A stretch of DNA of 64,000 nt from Daldinia sp. FL1419 (taxonomy: Eukaryota; Ascomycota; Sordariomycetes; Xylariales; Hypoxylaceae), in contig MU623343.1 in the NCBI GenBank assembly GCA_025201765.1, positions 490,830 through 554,829 on the forward strand, given 5' to 3'. The stretch's first letter is position 1; every line of letters begins with the position of its first letter. The position numbers and the translations under genes were made by a program. Under the pieces are notes generated by a model. It was given only the letters and a program-made list of their open reading frames with translations, was not told where the DNA came from and searched no databases. This document shows, one piece after another, positions 1 through 11,652 of the stretch.

Positions 1-359
1 AATAATATATTTATATATAATTAATATATTAAAAAATTTAATAAGTAATTTAGTAAGTATAATTAAGTATTTTAAATATTTATAAAAAGTGTTATAAATG
101 ATTTAGTTAAATTGTTTAAACATATTATTAACTAGTTTTTTGGGGCTGGTCGCTTCGCGACCAGCTTTACTTTCAGGACCAATCACTTTTATTCTATAAT
201 TATTAATTAAATATTTAATAATAAATATAATTTCTAAACCAAAAAAGATTATTAAATTAAGATATAATTATTATTATATTTATTAATCCAATTTACCTAA
301 ATTATAATAAATTAGGGTAATATATTTATGTAATAGATGTTACCCTACAAAGACCCTAT
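1..359. other. AT-rich gene-free block with a GC-rich hairpin
   Basis: Almost pure A/T sequence with no usable reading frame. The exception is a perfect inverted repeat at 145-165: a 9-bp stem, GCTGGTCGC paired with GCGACCAGC, around a TTC loop. The composition fits an old, RIP-mutated, heterochromatic block of a filamentous fungus. The hairpin is too GC-rich to be a chance product of that mutation. Confidence 0.7.
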
Positions 360-3350
360 TAGCCTCCCTAGAACCAAACCTCCTAGGTCTCCACAGCTCT
401 TTTAGATATAAATTAACTCTCAAAAATTGGTTTTCTTATTTGATCAGCACAGGCTCTTCAGGTTCTATAGGATCAGTTTTTTCATAGAACTTTATACAAT
501 AATATATAGTTTCAGTCTTTTCTTAAATATAACCTCCTATAAATTGCTACTATTTGAAACCAATTACATATAACAATTTATTCTACCTGATCATTCTATT
601 CTCTTCTTCAGAAATATAGTCACCTTGCATCCTCTCTCTTATACAACCTCTAGTTGTTATTGGTTAGTTGAAGTGTAGGGCATATCCTGCAGGAGCTATT
701 AGAGCTCATATTCAATATATAGGCCCTTAAGACTTAATTCCTGTCTGATCAGGTCAAGCTCTTTTAGCATCACCTTTTATATAGCTTCTTACAATACTTT
801 ATAACTTTCTTGTCTCTTGAATATATCGTCTATTCTATCCCTTGAGCGCCAGCTACCGTTGCCAGCAGTGACTTCCATTAGCCTTGTATTTGATCATCTT
901 AATACCTTCTTCAGGATGTAGTTTGTTATGGGGTAGCTGAAGCGCAGGGCAAGGCATAGCCTACATGAGCTATTAGAGCTTCCACTCAATATATAGGCCT
1001 TCAAGAGTTGATTCTTGTCTGATCAGGTCAAGCTCTAAAGAACCATCACTTTCTCTTATAACTTTTTACAATAGATTATAAATTCGCTCTCTTGTTGAAT
1101 GTATCGTCTTTTCCACCTCTTGAGCGCGCTACCATTGGCAAGCAGTCACCTCTATTAGTTCATCTATCAGATCATTCTATTACCCTCCTTAGGCTATAGA
1201 CACCTTACATCCTCTGACTCAGTCAAACCTTTAGTTGTTATTGGTTAGTTAAAGTGTAGGGCATATCCTGCAGGAACTATTAAAGCTCTTATTCAAGATC
1301 ATCTATCTCTTAAGCGCCAATTACCATTGCTAGCAATTACCTCTATTAACCTTTTATTTAATCACTTTAATACCTACTTTTTTTAAGATATAATTACCTT
1401 GCATTTAGTTATTAAACTTTTTATTCAATATATAAGCTTTTAAAAACTAATTCTTATCTAATCAAATCAAATTCTTTATCATAGTAAACTGGGGTAATAT
1501 AATTATATAATTGAAATTACTTTACAAAACCCTATTAGCCTCCATAGAACAAACGCTTTTAAAATTTCCACAAACTTTGAATATAAATAGGCCTTCAAGA
1601 GTTATTTTTCTTATCTAATCAAATCAAATTCTTAAGTATAAAGTCATTAATCTTTTCATAAAACTTTATACAATAATATACACCTTTCTTACCTCCTATT
1701 AAATATAGCCTTTTATACGCTCTACCATTATTAATAATTAACTCTATTAATTCTTTTATTTAATTATTTTAATATCTTTTTCGGGATATAATTATTTTAC
1801 ATATTTTATCCTATTCAAACCTCTGATTTATTATAAAGTAGCTGAAGTGCAGGAACTATTAGAACTCTTATTCAACATAAATAAACCCTCAGAAGTTATT
1901 TTCTTGTTTAATCAGATTAAGCTTTACAGAATCATCTCATTCTTTTATAACTTATACAATAATTTATGAATTTGCTTTCTTATTAAATATATCATTTATT
2001 CTCTTTTTTAAACCTTAATTACTATTGTTAACAATTACCTTTATTAACCTTATATTTAATTACTTTAATATTTTTTTTAAAATATAATTACTTTATATTT
2101 AAGTAATTATTAAAGTTCTTATTCAATAGTAATAATATTAAATATATTAAACTGGAGTAATGTAATTACATAATTAAAATTATCTAATAAAGACCTTATT
2201 AACCTCTATAGAACCAACCCCTTTAAGGTTTCTACAATTTATTTAAAATATAAATAGGCCTTCAAGAGTTGTTTCTTATCTGATCAAATCATTTTCTCAA
2301 GCATAGAATTATCAGTTTTCTTGTAGACCTTCGTACGATAATATACACCTTTCTTACCTCTTATTGAATATGACCTCTTTAAGAACGCGCTATCATTGCT
2401 AACAATCACCTCTATTAATCATTCTATTTGATCACTTTAATACTTACTATCGTTAAGATATAATTTGTTATAGGGTAACTAAAGTGCAGGGCATATTTTG
2501 CAGGAGCTCCTCTTCAATATATAGGCCCTTAAGAGATAGTTCTTATCTAATCAGGTTAAACTCTTCAATATCATCAATTTTTCTCATAGCTTCTTAAGAT
2601 AGTATACACCTCTCTTATCTTTAATTAAATATATTATTTTGAGCACCAGTTACCATTCCCAGCAATCACCTCTATTAGCCTTTCGTTTGATCACTTTAAT
2701 ACCTTCTTCACAATATAATCACATTATATCTAACTGTAAAACCCTATTAACCTCCATAGAACAAACTCTTCTAAGGTCTCCACAGGCTTTTTTTTGGACG
2801 TAAATAGGCCTTCAAGAGTTAATTCTTGTTTGATCAGGTTAAGCTCTTTAAGCATCACCTTTTATATAGCTTTTTACAATAGTTTATGACCTTTTCTCCA
2901 GTTGAATGTATCGTCCATTCTATCTCATGAGCGTCAGCAATCACCTCTATCAATCAGCCTTATATTTGATCATTTGAATACCTTCCTCAGGATATAATCA
3001 CCTTGTATCTAGGAAGCTATTAGAGCTCCTGTTCAATTACAGCTCCTGTTCAATATATAAGCCCCCAAGTGTTGATTCTTGTCTGATCAGGTCAAGCTCT
3101 TTAAGCATCACCTTTAATATACCTTCTTACAATAATTTATGGTTTCTCTCTCGTGTGGAATATATCGTCAATTCTACCTCTTGAACGCCAGTTACCATTT
3201 CCAGCAATTACTTCTATTAGCCTTTTATTTAATCACTTTAATACCTACCTTCTTCAGGATATAATTACCATATATCTAGCTAATAGAGCTCTTATTGAAT
3301 TAGAACTAATAATTAAATCTCCTGTTCAATACCCTAATTAAACGATTTGC
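360..3350. repeat. Degenerate tandem repeat array A (RIP-like)
   Basis: Diverged copies of the same phrases recur in one orientation. One is TCTGATCAGGTCAAGCTCT, near 741, 1017, 2830 and 3083, with decayed versions near 1457, 1613, 1905, 2278 and 2548. Another is a CCTATTAGCCTCCATAGAAC-like phrase near 350, 1520, 2195 and 2740. A third is a GCATATCCTGCAGGAGCT-like phrase near 680, 1262 and 2490. Spacing of the best copies is about 250-300 bp. Differences between copies are mostly C/T and G/A, as expected from repeat-induced point mutation. No coding frame survives, and I do not recognise the ancestral element. Confidence 0.75.
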
Positions 3351-3378
3351 AGGGGGATTTTGCTGATGTAAGCTCCTG

Positions 3379-3690
3379 TTCAATTGAAAAAGCGCGGTTC
3401 AGAGCTGTACGCCACGGGAAGCCACAGGTGCGCGCACGGGGTACATCAAAATTCAAAACCACTTTAATTCATTATATCAATTCGAAGACCACCTAAAAAC
3501 ACTAATAATTGGTATCATTTGAAAGCTAATTCAATTTGCGATTTTTTGAGCCAGTTTGCATCTGGTTGCAATCGGAAGTGCTTGTACAACAGGATTAAAC
3601 GTTCAAAATTGTGGGGTTTTTTCTTTGATTTCTTTAGGAGCTGATTGGTCAATTAGATTTGTGGCGCAACTAATGAAATAAGAAAGACAT
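3379..3690. other. GC-richer island inside the AT-rich block
   Basis: About 310 bp with ordinary base composition, including a GC-rich core at about 3388-3440 with CGCGCACGGGG. It is flanked by nearly pure A/T on both sides. No open frame of useful length is present. It may be a younger insertion, a low-copy element end that escaped RIP, or a regulatory relic; the sequence does not decide. Confidence 0.4.
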
Positions 3691-5049
3691 AGATTATATA
3701 TATAGAAATATCTTATATAGTATGGTAAAAGAATATTATAAATTTTTTATTAATAGAAATTTTTATATACCTTAAATGGGTATAAAAAATAAATTAATTT
3801 TTTAAAGTATAATATATAAATTTTTTTATACATATAATATACTTAAATTAGTTATTGTTAAATTTGAAGAAATTTCTAACATAACAAAAACCTAAAAAAA
3901 GGTTTATATATATTTTAAATTTTTTAAAATCTTTTGTAATTATTGAAATTGTTAAAATAATTAATAATATTACATTTTATTAAAAAAATTTTTAAGGCTA
4001 TTATTTAAAAACTCTAATTATATTTAATTTTAATTAATTATATATAATGTAAAAAGGTAAAAAAGGAGTGTTTTTATGAAATTTAATGTTGAAAAGCACC
4101 TTGAAAAATATTTTTCGTTTTTAAAAAAAATTAAATAAATTAATTAAAATTTATTAGATATATGAAAAAATATTGTGGAATTGTAAATAAACCAAATTTT
4201 GGTAGGGATAAATTAAATGGTACCCTAAGAACACATAATTAATGCTTATGTTTACCTCCCATAAGTTTTTCCATACTTATACAACAAAACATCCCCTTAT
4301 GTAGGAGATATGTATTAAATATGCAATGTTCTAAGCATTGCTAACGGATAGCAAACATAGACATTATTAATGAATAATTAACGGGTCTTATACAACGGAT
4401 ACTTTTGTCCTTATGAATATTTGAACTAAATTTAAAGCTCAAATTCAGCAGATCTTTAACTATACCTTAAAAAGAAGCTGCAAACCTTACAATGTGCCCA
4501 CACTTGAGGCCAATTATGTTTCAATAAAAATGCGAAAAGGGTAACAGATCTGTCTGACAATTATATTTAGCTACGAATCATTCCAACTCATGGGATTAAA
4601 GGGATGACGTTTTGGGAGAGTTACAGATTGCATGTGCCTACCTACCTATCTAAGTACTTCTAGACTAACCTATGTACCTCATATAATGCACTCAACTATG
4701 TATCGGATTATATGATTAAAGTACCTAGGTACATACTATGGTTGCAGGCCAAAGAAAAACGACATTGTCAGGTACCGCTAGAAATGGTTAGACACCACCC
4801 CACACTAAATCAGCCTTGGGGTGTCCAGGGTATTCAAAAGGTACAATTATCAAAATACTGAATATATCAGCATTTATTATATTAAAAAAATCGAGATTTA
4901 TATCAAAATGATTGGTTTATAATACTGGATTTATTGATTTAATTTATTAATTCTTAAAGCTGAGCTATTTAGTAATTATTAAAATTATTCTTATATTTTT
5001 AATTAAATTTCTTTTTAAATTATTTTTATAATTGAGTCATCTTAATTAA
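3691..5049. other. AT-rich spacer between repeat arrays
   Basis: Long A/T runs at 3700-4250 and 4860-5050 surround a less AT-rich stretch at 4250-4850. That stretch carries TAGGTAC-type palindromes near 4650-4740. No gene is seen. Confidence 0.5.
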
Positions 5050-6970
5050 ATAAGGTTTTTTTTGGTTTTTTTCTAAGGAGGGGGGGGGTTATAGAGGGTT
5101 GTAATGTAATTATGTAATTGAAGTTGCAAGATTTTATTAACCTCCATAGAACCAATCCTTTTAAGGTTTCTATAGGTTTTTTAGAATATAAATAAGTTTT
5201 TAGAAATTATTTTCTTGTTTGATCAATTTAAGTTCTTAAATATAGAATCATTAATTTTTCTATAACAATAAGTTAAGGTAACAAAGCCAAGATGAAATCC
5301 GTTAATCTAACCTTTTTAATTAAAATTTCTACAAGCTTTTTAATACGTAAATAAGTTTTCAAGAGTTGTTTTCCTATCTGATCAGCTCAAGCTCTTAAGC
5401 ATAAAATTATCAATTTTTGATAGAGATTTGTACAATAAAATTGCAGGATATATCCTGCAGGAACTATTAAAGCTTTTGTTTAATTAAAGCCCATATTCAA
5501 CATAAATAAATTTTTAGAAATTATTTTCCTATTTGATCAACTCAAGCTCTCAAGTATAAAATTGTTAGTTTTTAATAGAGATTTGTACGATAAAATTGCA
5601 AGGCATATCCTGCAAGAGTTATTAGAGCTTATATTTAATATAAATAGATCTTTAGGAGTTATTTTCCTATTTGATTAGCTTAGATTCTTAAGTATAGAAT
5701 TATCAGTTTTTCTATAGAGATTTGTACAATAAAATGCAGGGCATATCCTGCAGGAACTCCTATTCAATTAGAACTCTTGTTTAATTAGAGTTTTTGTTCA
5801 ATTAGAGCTTTTGTTTAATTCAAGCTCTTATTCAATTCGAGTTTATGTTCAATATATAAACCCTCAGAAATTGTTTACCTATCTAATCAATTCAAATTAG
5901 GATACCCCCAATTATCAATTTTCCATAAAACTTCGTACAATAAAACTGCAAGGCATGTCCTGCAGGAGCTCCTATTCAATTAAAACTCATATTCCACATA
6001 AATAAGCCCGTAGAAATTGTTTTCCTGTTTGATCAACTCAAGCATAGAATCGTCAGTTTTCCATAGAACTTCGTACGATAAAATTGCAGGGCATATCCTA
6101 CAAGAGCTACTAAAACTCATATTCAACATAAATAAGTTCTCAGAAGTTATTTTCCTGTTTGATCAACTCAATTTCTCAAGAATAAAATTGTTAATTTTTC
6201 TATAAAACTTCGTACAATAAAAATGTAGGGTTAGGGTATGTCCTGTAAGAACTCCTATTTAATTAGAACTCATATTTAACATAAATAAACCTCCAAAAAT
6301 TATTTTCCAATTTAATCAACTCGAGTTTTTAAGCATAAAATCATCAGTTTTCCATAAAACTTTGTACAATAAAAATGTAGGGTTAGGGTATATCATGTAG
6401 GAGCTATTAGAGTTCCTGTTCAATTAAAACTTATATTCAATATAAATAAAACCTCAAATATTAATTCTTATTTAATCAACTTAAATTCTTAAGCATAAAA
6501 TTATTAGTTTTTCCATAAAACTTTGTACGATAAAATTGTAGGGCATATCCTACAAGAACTCCTGTTCAATTAGAGCTCCTATTTAATTAGAGTTTATATT
6601 AAACATAAATAAACCTCCAAAAATTATTTTCCTATCTAATCAGCTCAAGTTCTCAAGTATAAAATCATCAATTTTTCCATAGAACTTTGTACAATAAAAA
6701 TGTAGGGTATGTCCTGCAAGAACTCCTATTCAATTAGAGTTCTTGTTTAATTAGAGCTTTTATTCAATTAAAACTCCTATTCAACATAAATAAACCTCCA
6801 AAAATTGTTTTTCTATCTAATCAGTTCACATTCTTAAGGATAGAATTATCAATTTTTAAAATCAAAGAATTTTATATAATAAAAGTGTAAGGTTAGGGTA
6901 TATCTTGCAAAAGCTATTAAAGCTTAAATTTAACATAAATAAATTATTTCCTATCTAATCAGCTCAAATT
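5050..6970. repeat. Degenerate tandem repeat array B (RIP-like)
   Basis: About ten diverged head-to-tail units. The easiest marker is a phrase like GCATATCCTGCAGGAACT, near 5455, 5610, 5750, 5962, 6100, 6243, 6395, 6549, 6713 and 6903, giving periods of about 140-210 bp. Each unit also carries CATAAATAAG-, TTTGATCAACTCAAGCTCTT- and CGTACAATAAAA-like phrases that occur in array A, so both arrays derive from related sequence. Variable numbers of CTCCTATTCAATTAGAG-like 17-20 bp blocks explain the uneven period. Copies differ mainly by C/T and G/A changes. Confidence 0.8.
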
Positions 6971-7417
6971 CTTACTAATAAAAAAAATACATTTAATTAT
7001 AAATGTTTTCTTAAACTTTAAATTTTTAATATAATTTTTTTACCCTTTATTAGCTTATCAACCACCTTATTAACTCTTATCAACTCTTATCAACTCTTAT
7101 TAATTATTATTAATTACTTATCAATTTCTTATTAATTTCATATAGTAATTTATTGGAAAGTTTTAGTATAATATATCGGACTTCATCCTAAATAAAATAT
7201 GTATAAATATGTACTTGAGATGAAAGAGTATAGCACAGGCCATAATTTAGCGCGAGACTTGTGACCGGGGTTTTACTTACCCCTAACACCATAGTATGCT
7301 TCAACGTTGATTAATAGATACAGATACTATATATATACCGTTATATTACCATATGTCACAATATTGAAGCAAGCAAACAAAACCGTAGGGCACTTAAAAT
7401 TGGCCCGAGCTTGGCCC
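6971..7417. other. AT-rich border with 10-bp microrepeat
   Basis: AT-rich sequence without a gene. A short array of TATCAACTCT-type 10-mers runs at about 7070-7110. Base composition becomes more normal after about 7200. Confidence 0.5.
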
Positions 7418-7992
7418 TAATCGTTCAGTAAGTTTAAATCTACAATTATATCCTCATAAATCTACAACCCATCCACTTTCCACGTGAATTAATAGTCCAA
7501 CTACCATATACCTAATTTATATAAAGTTTAATTTATCCTTCAATTAAAATTAGAAAAAACAGAAAACTGCCCAGTTGCATTTTAATTTTTATAAAATATT
7601 AAATATTTTGGTGCTGTAAGGGCATTACAAGTACTTGAAATTCAGGTTGGAAAAGGTGCTGTATGCCCTGAAATTGGCCTTACATGCCCTGTAACCCGTG
7701 TATGCTAGGGAGGGTTATATTAGGCCTTGCTGCTGTGAGCGCTGGCGTTGAGGGTATTGTGTACGATTGTGGTGGTGGTGCAAGTGGTGGCATTGGTGTT
7801 GATAAATGTTTCGATATAATATATATATGTAAAAATGCAACCGGGCAAAATTCTAATTTAGTTGGGAATTGAACTAAACCCTTTACAAATTATGTGTATA
7901 GTAATTGGACCACTAACTCACGTGGAAAGTGGATGGGTTGTAGATTTATGAGGATATGGTTGTAAATTTAAACTTACCGCTGATCGTTAGGT
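7418..7992. mobile_element. Foldback / MITE-like element with ~165-bp inverted repeats
   Basis: The stretch at about 7430-7505 reappears as an imperfect reverse complement at about 7902-7976; both arms share CACGTG, ACCCATCCACTTTCC and ATCCTCATAAATCTACAA in inverse orientation. The match continues inward: a CCCAGTTGCATTTT-like stretch near 7570-7585 pairs with one near 7830-7845. Each arm is therefore about 165 bp, flanking a GC-richer centre of about 230 bp. The centre holds only a 62-residue Gly-rich ORF with no transposase features. This is the structure of a non-autonomous DNA transposon. A target-site duplication could not be fixed because the outermost bases of the two arms differ by small indels. 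Confidence 0.7.
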
Positions 7993-8332
7993 GGGTACAT
8001 ACAGGTACCTAATGTGCCACCTATATATGTAGGTAGGTAAGTACCTAATTACGTTTAAAAAACTTGGACAATTAAATAATTGTAGCAAATATCATCCACT
8101 TTTTGTCGCTTGATCACCCGAGTACCCGACCTTGCTTGCTATTAAACGTTCAAACATCTTCCAATGAACGCTTCTTCGAACTCAAGATAAATACCTTGGC
8201 CTTGATCGTGATATTTGTTAGCTATACCAAATCTAAATATATGGTATATAATATATAAATCTCCAAGATTATTGATGTTGCTGCTGCCTACCTACTGGTA
8301 TTATATATACCAAGTCAGCTCGTCTACTATCG
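7993..8332. other. Intergenic, no gene seen
   Basis: A cluster of TAGGTACCTA-type motifs at 7993-8050 is followed by unremarkable moderately AT-rich sequence. Confidence 0.4.
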
Positions 8333-9565
8333 TCATATTACCATTTTTAACTGGTCACTATCTCTCATATTCGCACCATGGGCGAATCCGGGTGTTCGTC
8401 TTTTGTCCAGCCACTTGGTGTTATTTCGCTTAAATTCCACTGCCGCATCAATTCCCCTGGCCCCTCTGGAAGTAACTTTTAGCCCGTAGCTTCTTCCTTC
8501 ACCCACAATAAACAAGAGCGTCTAGACAATAGCATTCCGCTCAGCGCCTCGAGTAGGTCCTCACTCTCTCGTGGCATTGCCACTGGTATGCGAGCCCCTA
8601 AAGTAGTCTCCGCCCAAGTGCTGCCCCCAGCTACCTAGTATCTCTAGGACTTCTGGTGATAACGCCCAGTCTTATTCATTTTGTAGATTTGTTGGTGATG
8701 GGACCCTTGATAGCCAGCCATCAGTTTTAAAGCCACCCATGTTTTGTGTAGGAATTGGAAAACTAGTGTTAGAGATGATGTCACGACGCACCCAGGCACG
8801 GGGAGTTTCCGCAATATCATCGCTGCACGGAACTGCCCAAACACTCCGGCAGGAGGTTCCAGGCGGACGCAAAGAGAAATTAATGAGGCGCGTTTTGAGT
8901 CCTGTGGCGTGGATGGCCTGGCGGCGTACATCCTCGCCAGGCGATTCGACGGAGAAAATATCTAGGCAAATTCGTGGAAAGCGCAGACGCAAGTGCTGTA
9001 GTCGAGGTAGTATAGCACGTATAGAATCGCATAGGTGCTAATGAGGTCGCGAATCTGCTGAGAGACTTTGGATGACACCGCTATATCTTATGTCTACTTC
9101 TAGACTTATACAAAAGGTAGGCAAATTGTCTATAATAGGGGGTATATCCTTCGGGGTAGTGAACGGAAACAAAATTTCTACTAAGATTGATATAGCTATG
9201 GGTTTCAGCTTTATGGGTACCTAATCCGTGGGGAAAGTCGTCTCAGAGCTTCTACCCGAGCTTCAACTGTTTGCTTGGCTTCATTCGGGCTATATGGATT
9301 AACGGGAATGGCATCCATACGCAATGTGAGAGAGCGGACTTCGTGGTCTACGCAGTTTTCTACCACTTTGACGAGGCATTGTTGAGATAAAACGACGTCG
9401 TCGTATAGAATAGCCAGTGCTAGAGGTTGCCAACTTTTAGGTACAGCACAGAATAGAGGGAAGTGTCACATCGTCATCTCTAGCAAGGCGTCTAAGGATT
9501 TCTAATAGGTAGAATCTCGGGTGCCAATTTTGAGATTAGTGAAATGGGTGGAATTGGTGAAGCCG
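8333..9565 (-). pseudogene. Decayed F-box-type gene
   Basis: Read on the minus strand, several separate frames give pieces that follow one another as one F-box protein would. At 9565-9440 are LAPEILPI and ILRRLARDDDVTLPSILCCT. At 9447-9230 is VPKSWQPLALAILYDDVVLS, continuing to RVEALRRLSPRI. At about 9040-8672 are leucine-rich pieces such as RAILPRLQHLRLRFPRI. At 8515-8333 is a tail containing GIDAAVEFKRNN. Stops and frame changes separate them, so no intact protein can be made. The F-box start, the SKSWQPLA-like helix and the leucine-rich body are the family's usual features. The gene lies beside the RIP-like block, which may explain its decay. An alternative is a heavily intron-split gene, but no consistent splice sites join the pieces. 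Confidence 0.55.
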
Positions 9566-10791
9566 TGATGTAATTCCAAAAAGAAAACCTCGAGATGGCA
9601 TCGCAGCGAAAATAGAGACACGGCGCAGCTAGTAACTAAGGTAGAACCAATGATTTTGATAAGATATGTCACATAAGCACGTATACGCCCAAACAGTCGA
9701 ATTTCTTGATATCCAAAAGGTTAGTTTAGTTACCAGGTATGAAAGAGTATATTTCTCAACTCATCTTGTACGACTAATCAGAACGCAGTTTACTGAACTA
9801 CCCTAGGCTGGTACTACTATTTTATTACACAAGAGAGAGTTTTCGAATTGAACTAAATAGGTACCTTTCAACTATGCCTAACTGAAATCCAAAGAGTTTA
9901 TGGTATTTAGGACCGTATTGCCAATATTGAATAGTCCTAATGATTCTGTAATATTCGTCTAGGTCATCTGGATGTCACAAACCAGAAAGAATTTAATATT
10001 TTTACCCATAAGATCATACACATCTCCCTACCATAGACGGTACGAGGTCACGGAACGTGGGTAGAGTTTTAGGTAGTTAAATTGATTGACTTCAGAGATA
10101 TCTTGGGTGTTGCAGGTTTCTTCTATAGCTGGGTTCATCAGTAAGAATAGAATGTTTGAATAAACTCCTACGATATATCGGGAAAACATCTACGGTCATG
10201 GGTTAGGTATACTACACTCCAGGGCAAGCAGACTGTTAATCCTAACAGTTTGTTACACTTTATCTGTCGAGATTGACTGAATATTGACGCACCGTGAGTG
10301 TGTCATGGCGATCACAATTATTGAATAGATCTTTTGTTCTTCCCCTATAAGCATCATGGTAATGATAATATCTACGTTTATCGATAGCTACTTGCTACCT
10401 TAGGACCTAGTCCGAGTGGTTACAGGCGTAGGGATATCTCGAACGCTTCTTACAAGGTAGAGTAATTGTTCTGCCTATGATACTCTGTGTGAGTCAGGCA
10501 CCGTAGAAATCAACACCTGCGCTGGTTTGAGAATTCACCGAATAAACCACAAGAAAGTCGTCTTCCATCCTAAGAGACACCCTCGTATGGTTACATTAAT
10601 ACATCGCATACGTTTAACTAAGTGAGCGGCACGAAATATTAGCGCAAATATAAGTATATAAATACAGGATCGAGTAGCCCTATGGGGACCTCCAGCTTTA
10701 GCCATCTTCCAACACCCAAGCCACCGTTTCCCCTGCCACGAACGAAATTTACTTATACGATAACGGCAACAACAACAACGGTAATTCTACC
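9566..10791. other. Intergenic, possible further gene relics
   Basis: Near-normal base composition but no frame of useful length on either strand. It looks like decayed sequence continuous with the F-box relic. From 10700 to the next ATG the + strand is open and Asn/Thr-rich, just after a TAG at 10699. Confidence 0.35.
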
Positions 10792-10998
10792 ATGTCTTCT
10801 CAGGACAGTACACCGAACGGCATCACGCCAAACGACACCACAACAAATGATACGGGCTCTAGTTCTAGCGGCGGCGCTGATAATCCACCCCGCGACGACA
10901 GCTCCAGAACGGTGAGATGGGCCGATCCGGTCTCTTCAAATTTTCCTGAGCCTTCCACTAACGGTTCCGTCAACGGTTCCGGATCAGCAACAGGCTAG
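10792..10998 (+). CDS. Doubtful small Ser/Asn/Thr-rich ORF
   Basis: The 68-residue frame is low complexity: Ser, Asn, Thr and Gly make up most of it, with one more ordinary stretch, RTVRWADPVSS, around residues 42-52. The open frame continues upstream of the ATG to a stop at 10699. It could therefore be the last exon of a larger gene whose 5' part has decayed, with CTTTAG at about 10695-10700 as a possible acceptor. I recognise no domain, signal peptide or membrane segment. Codon use is not RIP-like. It may be a non-coding open frame in a decayed region. Confidence 0.25.
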   Translation: MSSQDSTPNGITPNDTTTNDTGSSSSGGADNPPRDDSSRTVRWADPVSSNFPEPSTNGSVNGSGSATG

Positions 10999-11532
10999 GC
11001 TAGACTAGTTTACTAGAGAGGAGTCAGATGATTGTCCCGATTCACTTCGGGGCCGTGCAAGTTGCCGCGCACACAACTACATTGTGACATCGGCTTCGCC
11101 CCTTAGAATATATCCACGGAATATATCCAGTAAGGATTACTGCAGTCCCTCCTTTTCCTTTAGATAATTTAAGCATAATTCATTCTTTATCTTGGCTTTG
11201 TCCACATGTGTCTTGGTTTTCAAATCATATTGGTATTTCACACGGCTATTGGATATATCGTATGCTATTGTGTTTCCCAGAGCACGGTATTAAGTCTTAG
11301 CTACCTAGGTATAGTTCAAGTGATAAGGGAAGCGAGTAGGTTAATACTTACCGGTATTAGTCTAGGCTTTTTCTCAAATCTCCTAATAATCTCTTTATCA
11401 TCCAACCTAAGGTCGAACGGGATAATTCGGTATGGGTTTCTTCAGCTGTAAGCGGATTCTTATCCATGGCGGCTAGTCCCGTAGCTTGGGCTATATACAC
11501 ACCTAAGCCGGTAACTTTCACCAATCAAGACT
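10999..11532. other. Intergenic upstream of tRNA-Ile
   Basis: No gene seen. The 81-residue ORF at 11206-11451 is hydrophobic but has no recognisable features. Confidence 0.4.
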
Positions 11533-11632
11533 GGTCCCATAGCTCAGTTGGTTAGAGCGTCGTACTAATATAATAACACCCTGTTATATCTAGTTCATGC
11601 GAAGGCCGGCGGTTCGAGCCCGCCTGGGACCA
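11533..11632 (+). tRNA. tRNA-Ile (anticodon AAT) with a 26-nt intron
   Basis: The cloverleaf closes fully. The acceptor stem GGTCCCA (11533-11539) pairs with TGGGACC (11625-11631), with discriminator A at 11632. The D stem is GCTC/GAGC. The anticodon stem TCGTA (11560-11564) pairs with TGCGA (11598-11602). The T stem GGCGG/CCGCC flanks the loop TTCGAGC. The loop CTAATA puts AAT at 11567-11569, read as inosine-AU for isoleucine. A 26-nt intron (11571-11596) sits after position 37, the normal place for nuclear tRNA introns. The internal A and B boxes are intact, so the gene should be functional. Confidence 0.95.
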
Positions 11633-11641
11633 TCATTACTC

Positions 11642-11651
11642 TTTTTTTTTT
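11642..11651 (+). terminator. Pol III terminator of tRNA-Ile
   Basis: A run of ten T begins 10 nt after the discriminator base, a typical RNA polymerase III stop. Confidence 0.85.
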
Positions 11652-11652
11652 C

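Noticed and set aside
6220..6920. GGTTAGGGT words that resemble telomere repeats
   Set aside because: Only single TTAGGG-like words occur, once per satellite unit; there is no tandem TTAGGG array.
360..6970. Could the repeat array be a CRISPR array?
   Set aside because: Units are 140-300 bp, diverged, AT-rich and without spacer structure; the genome is eukaryotic.
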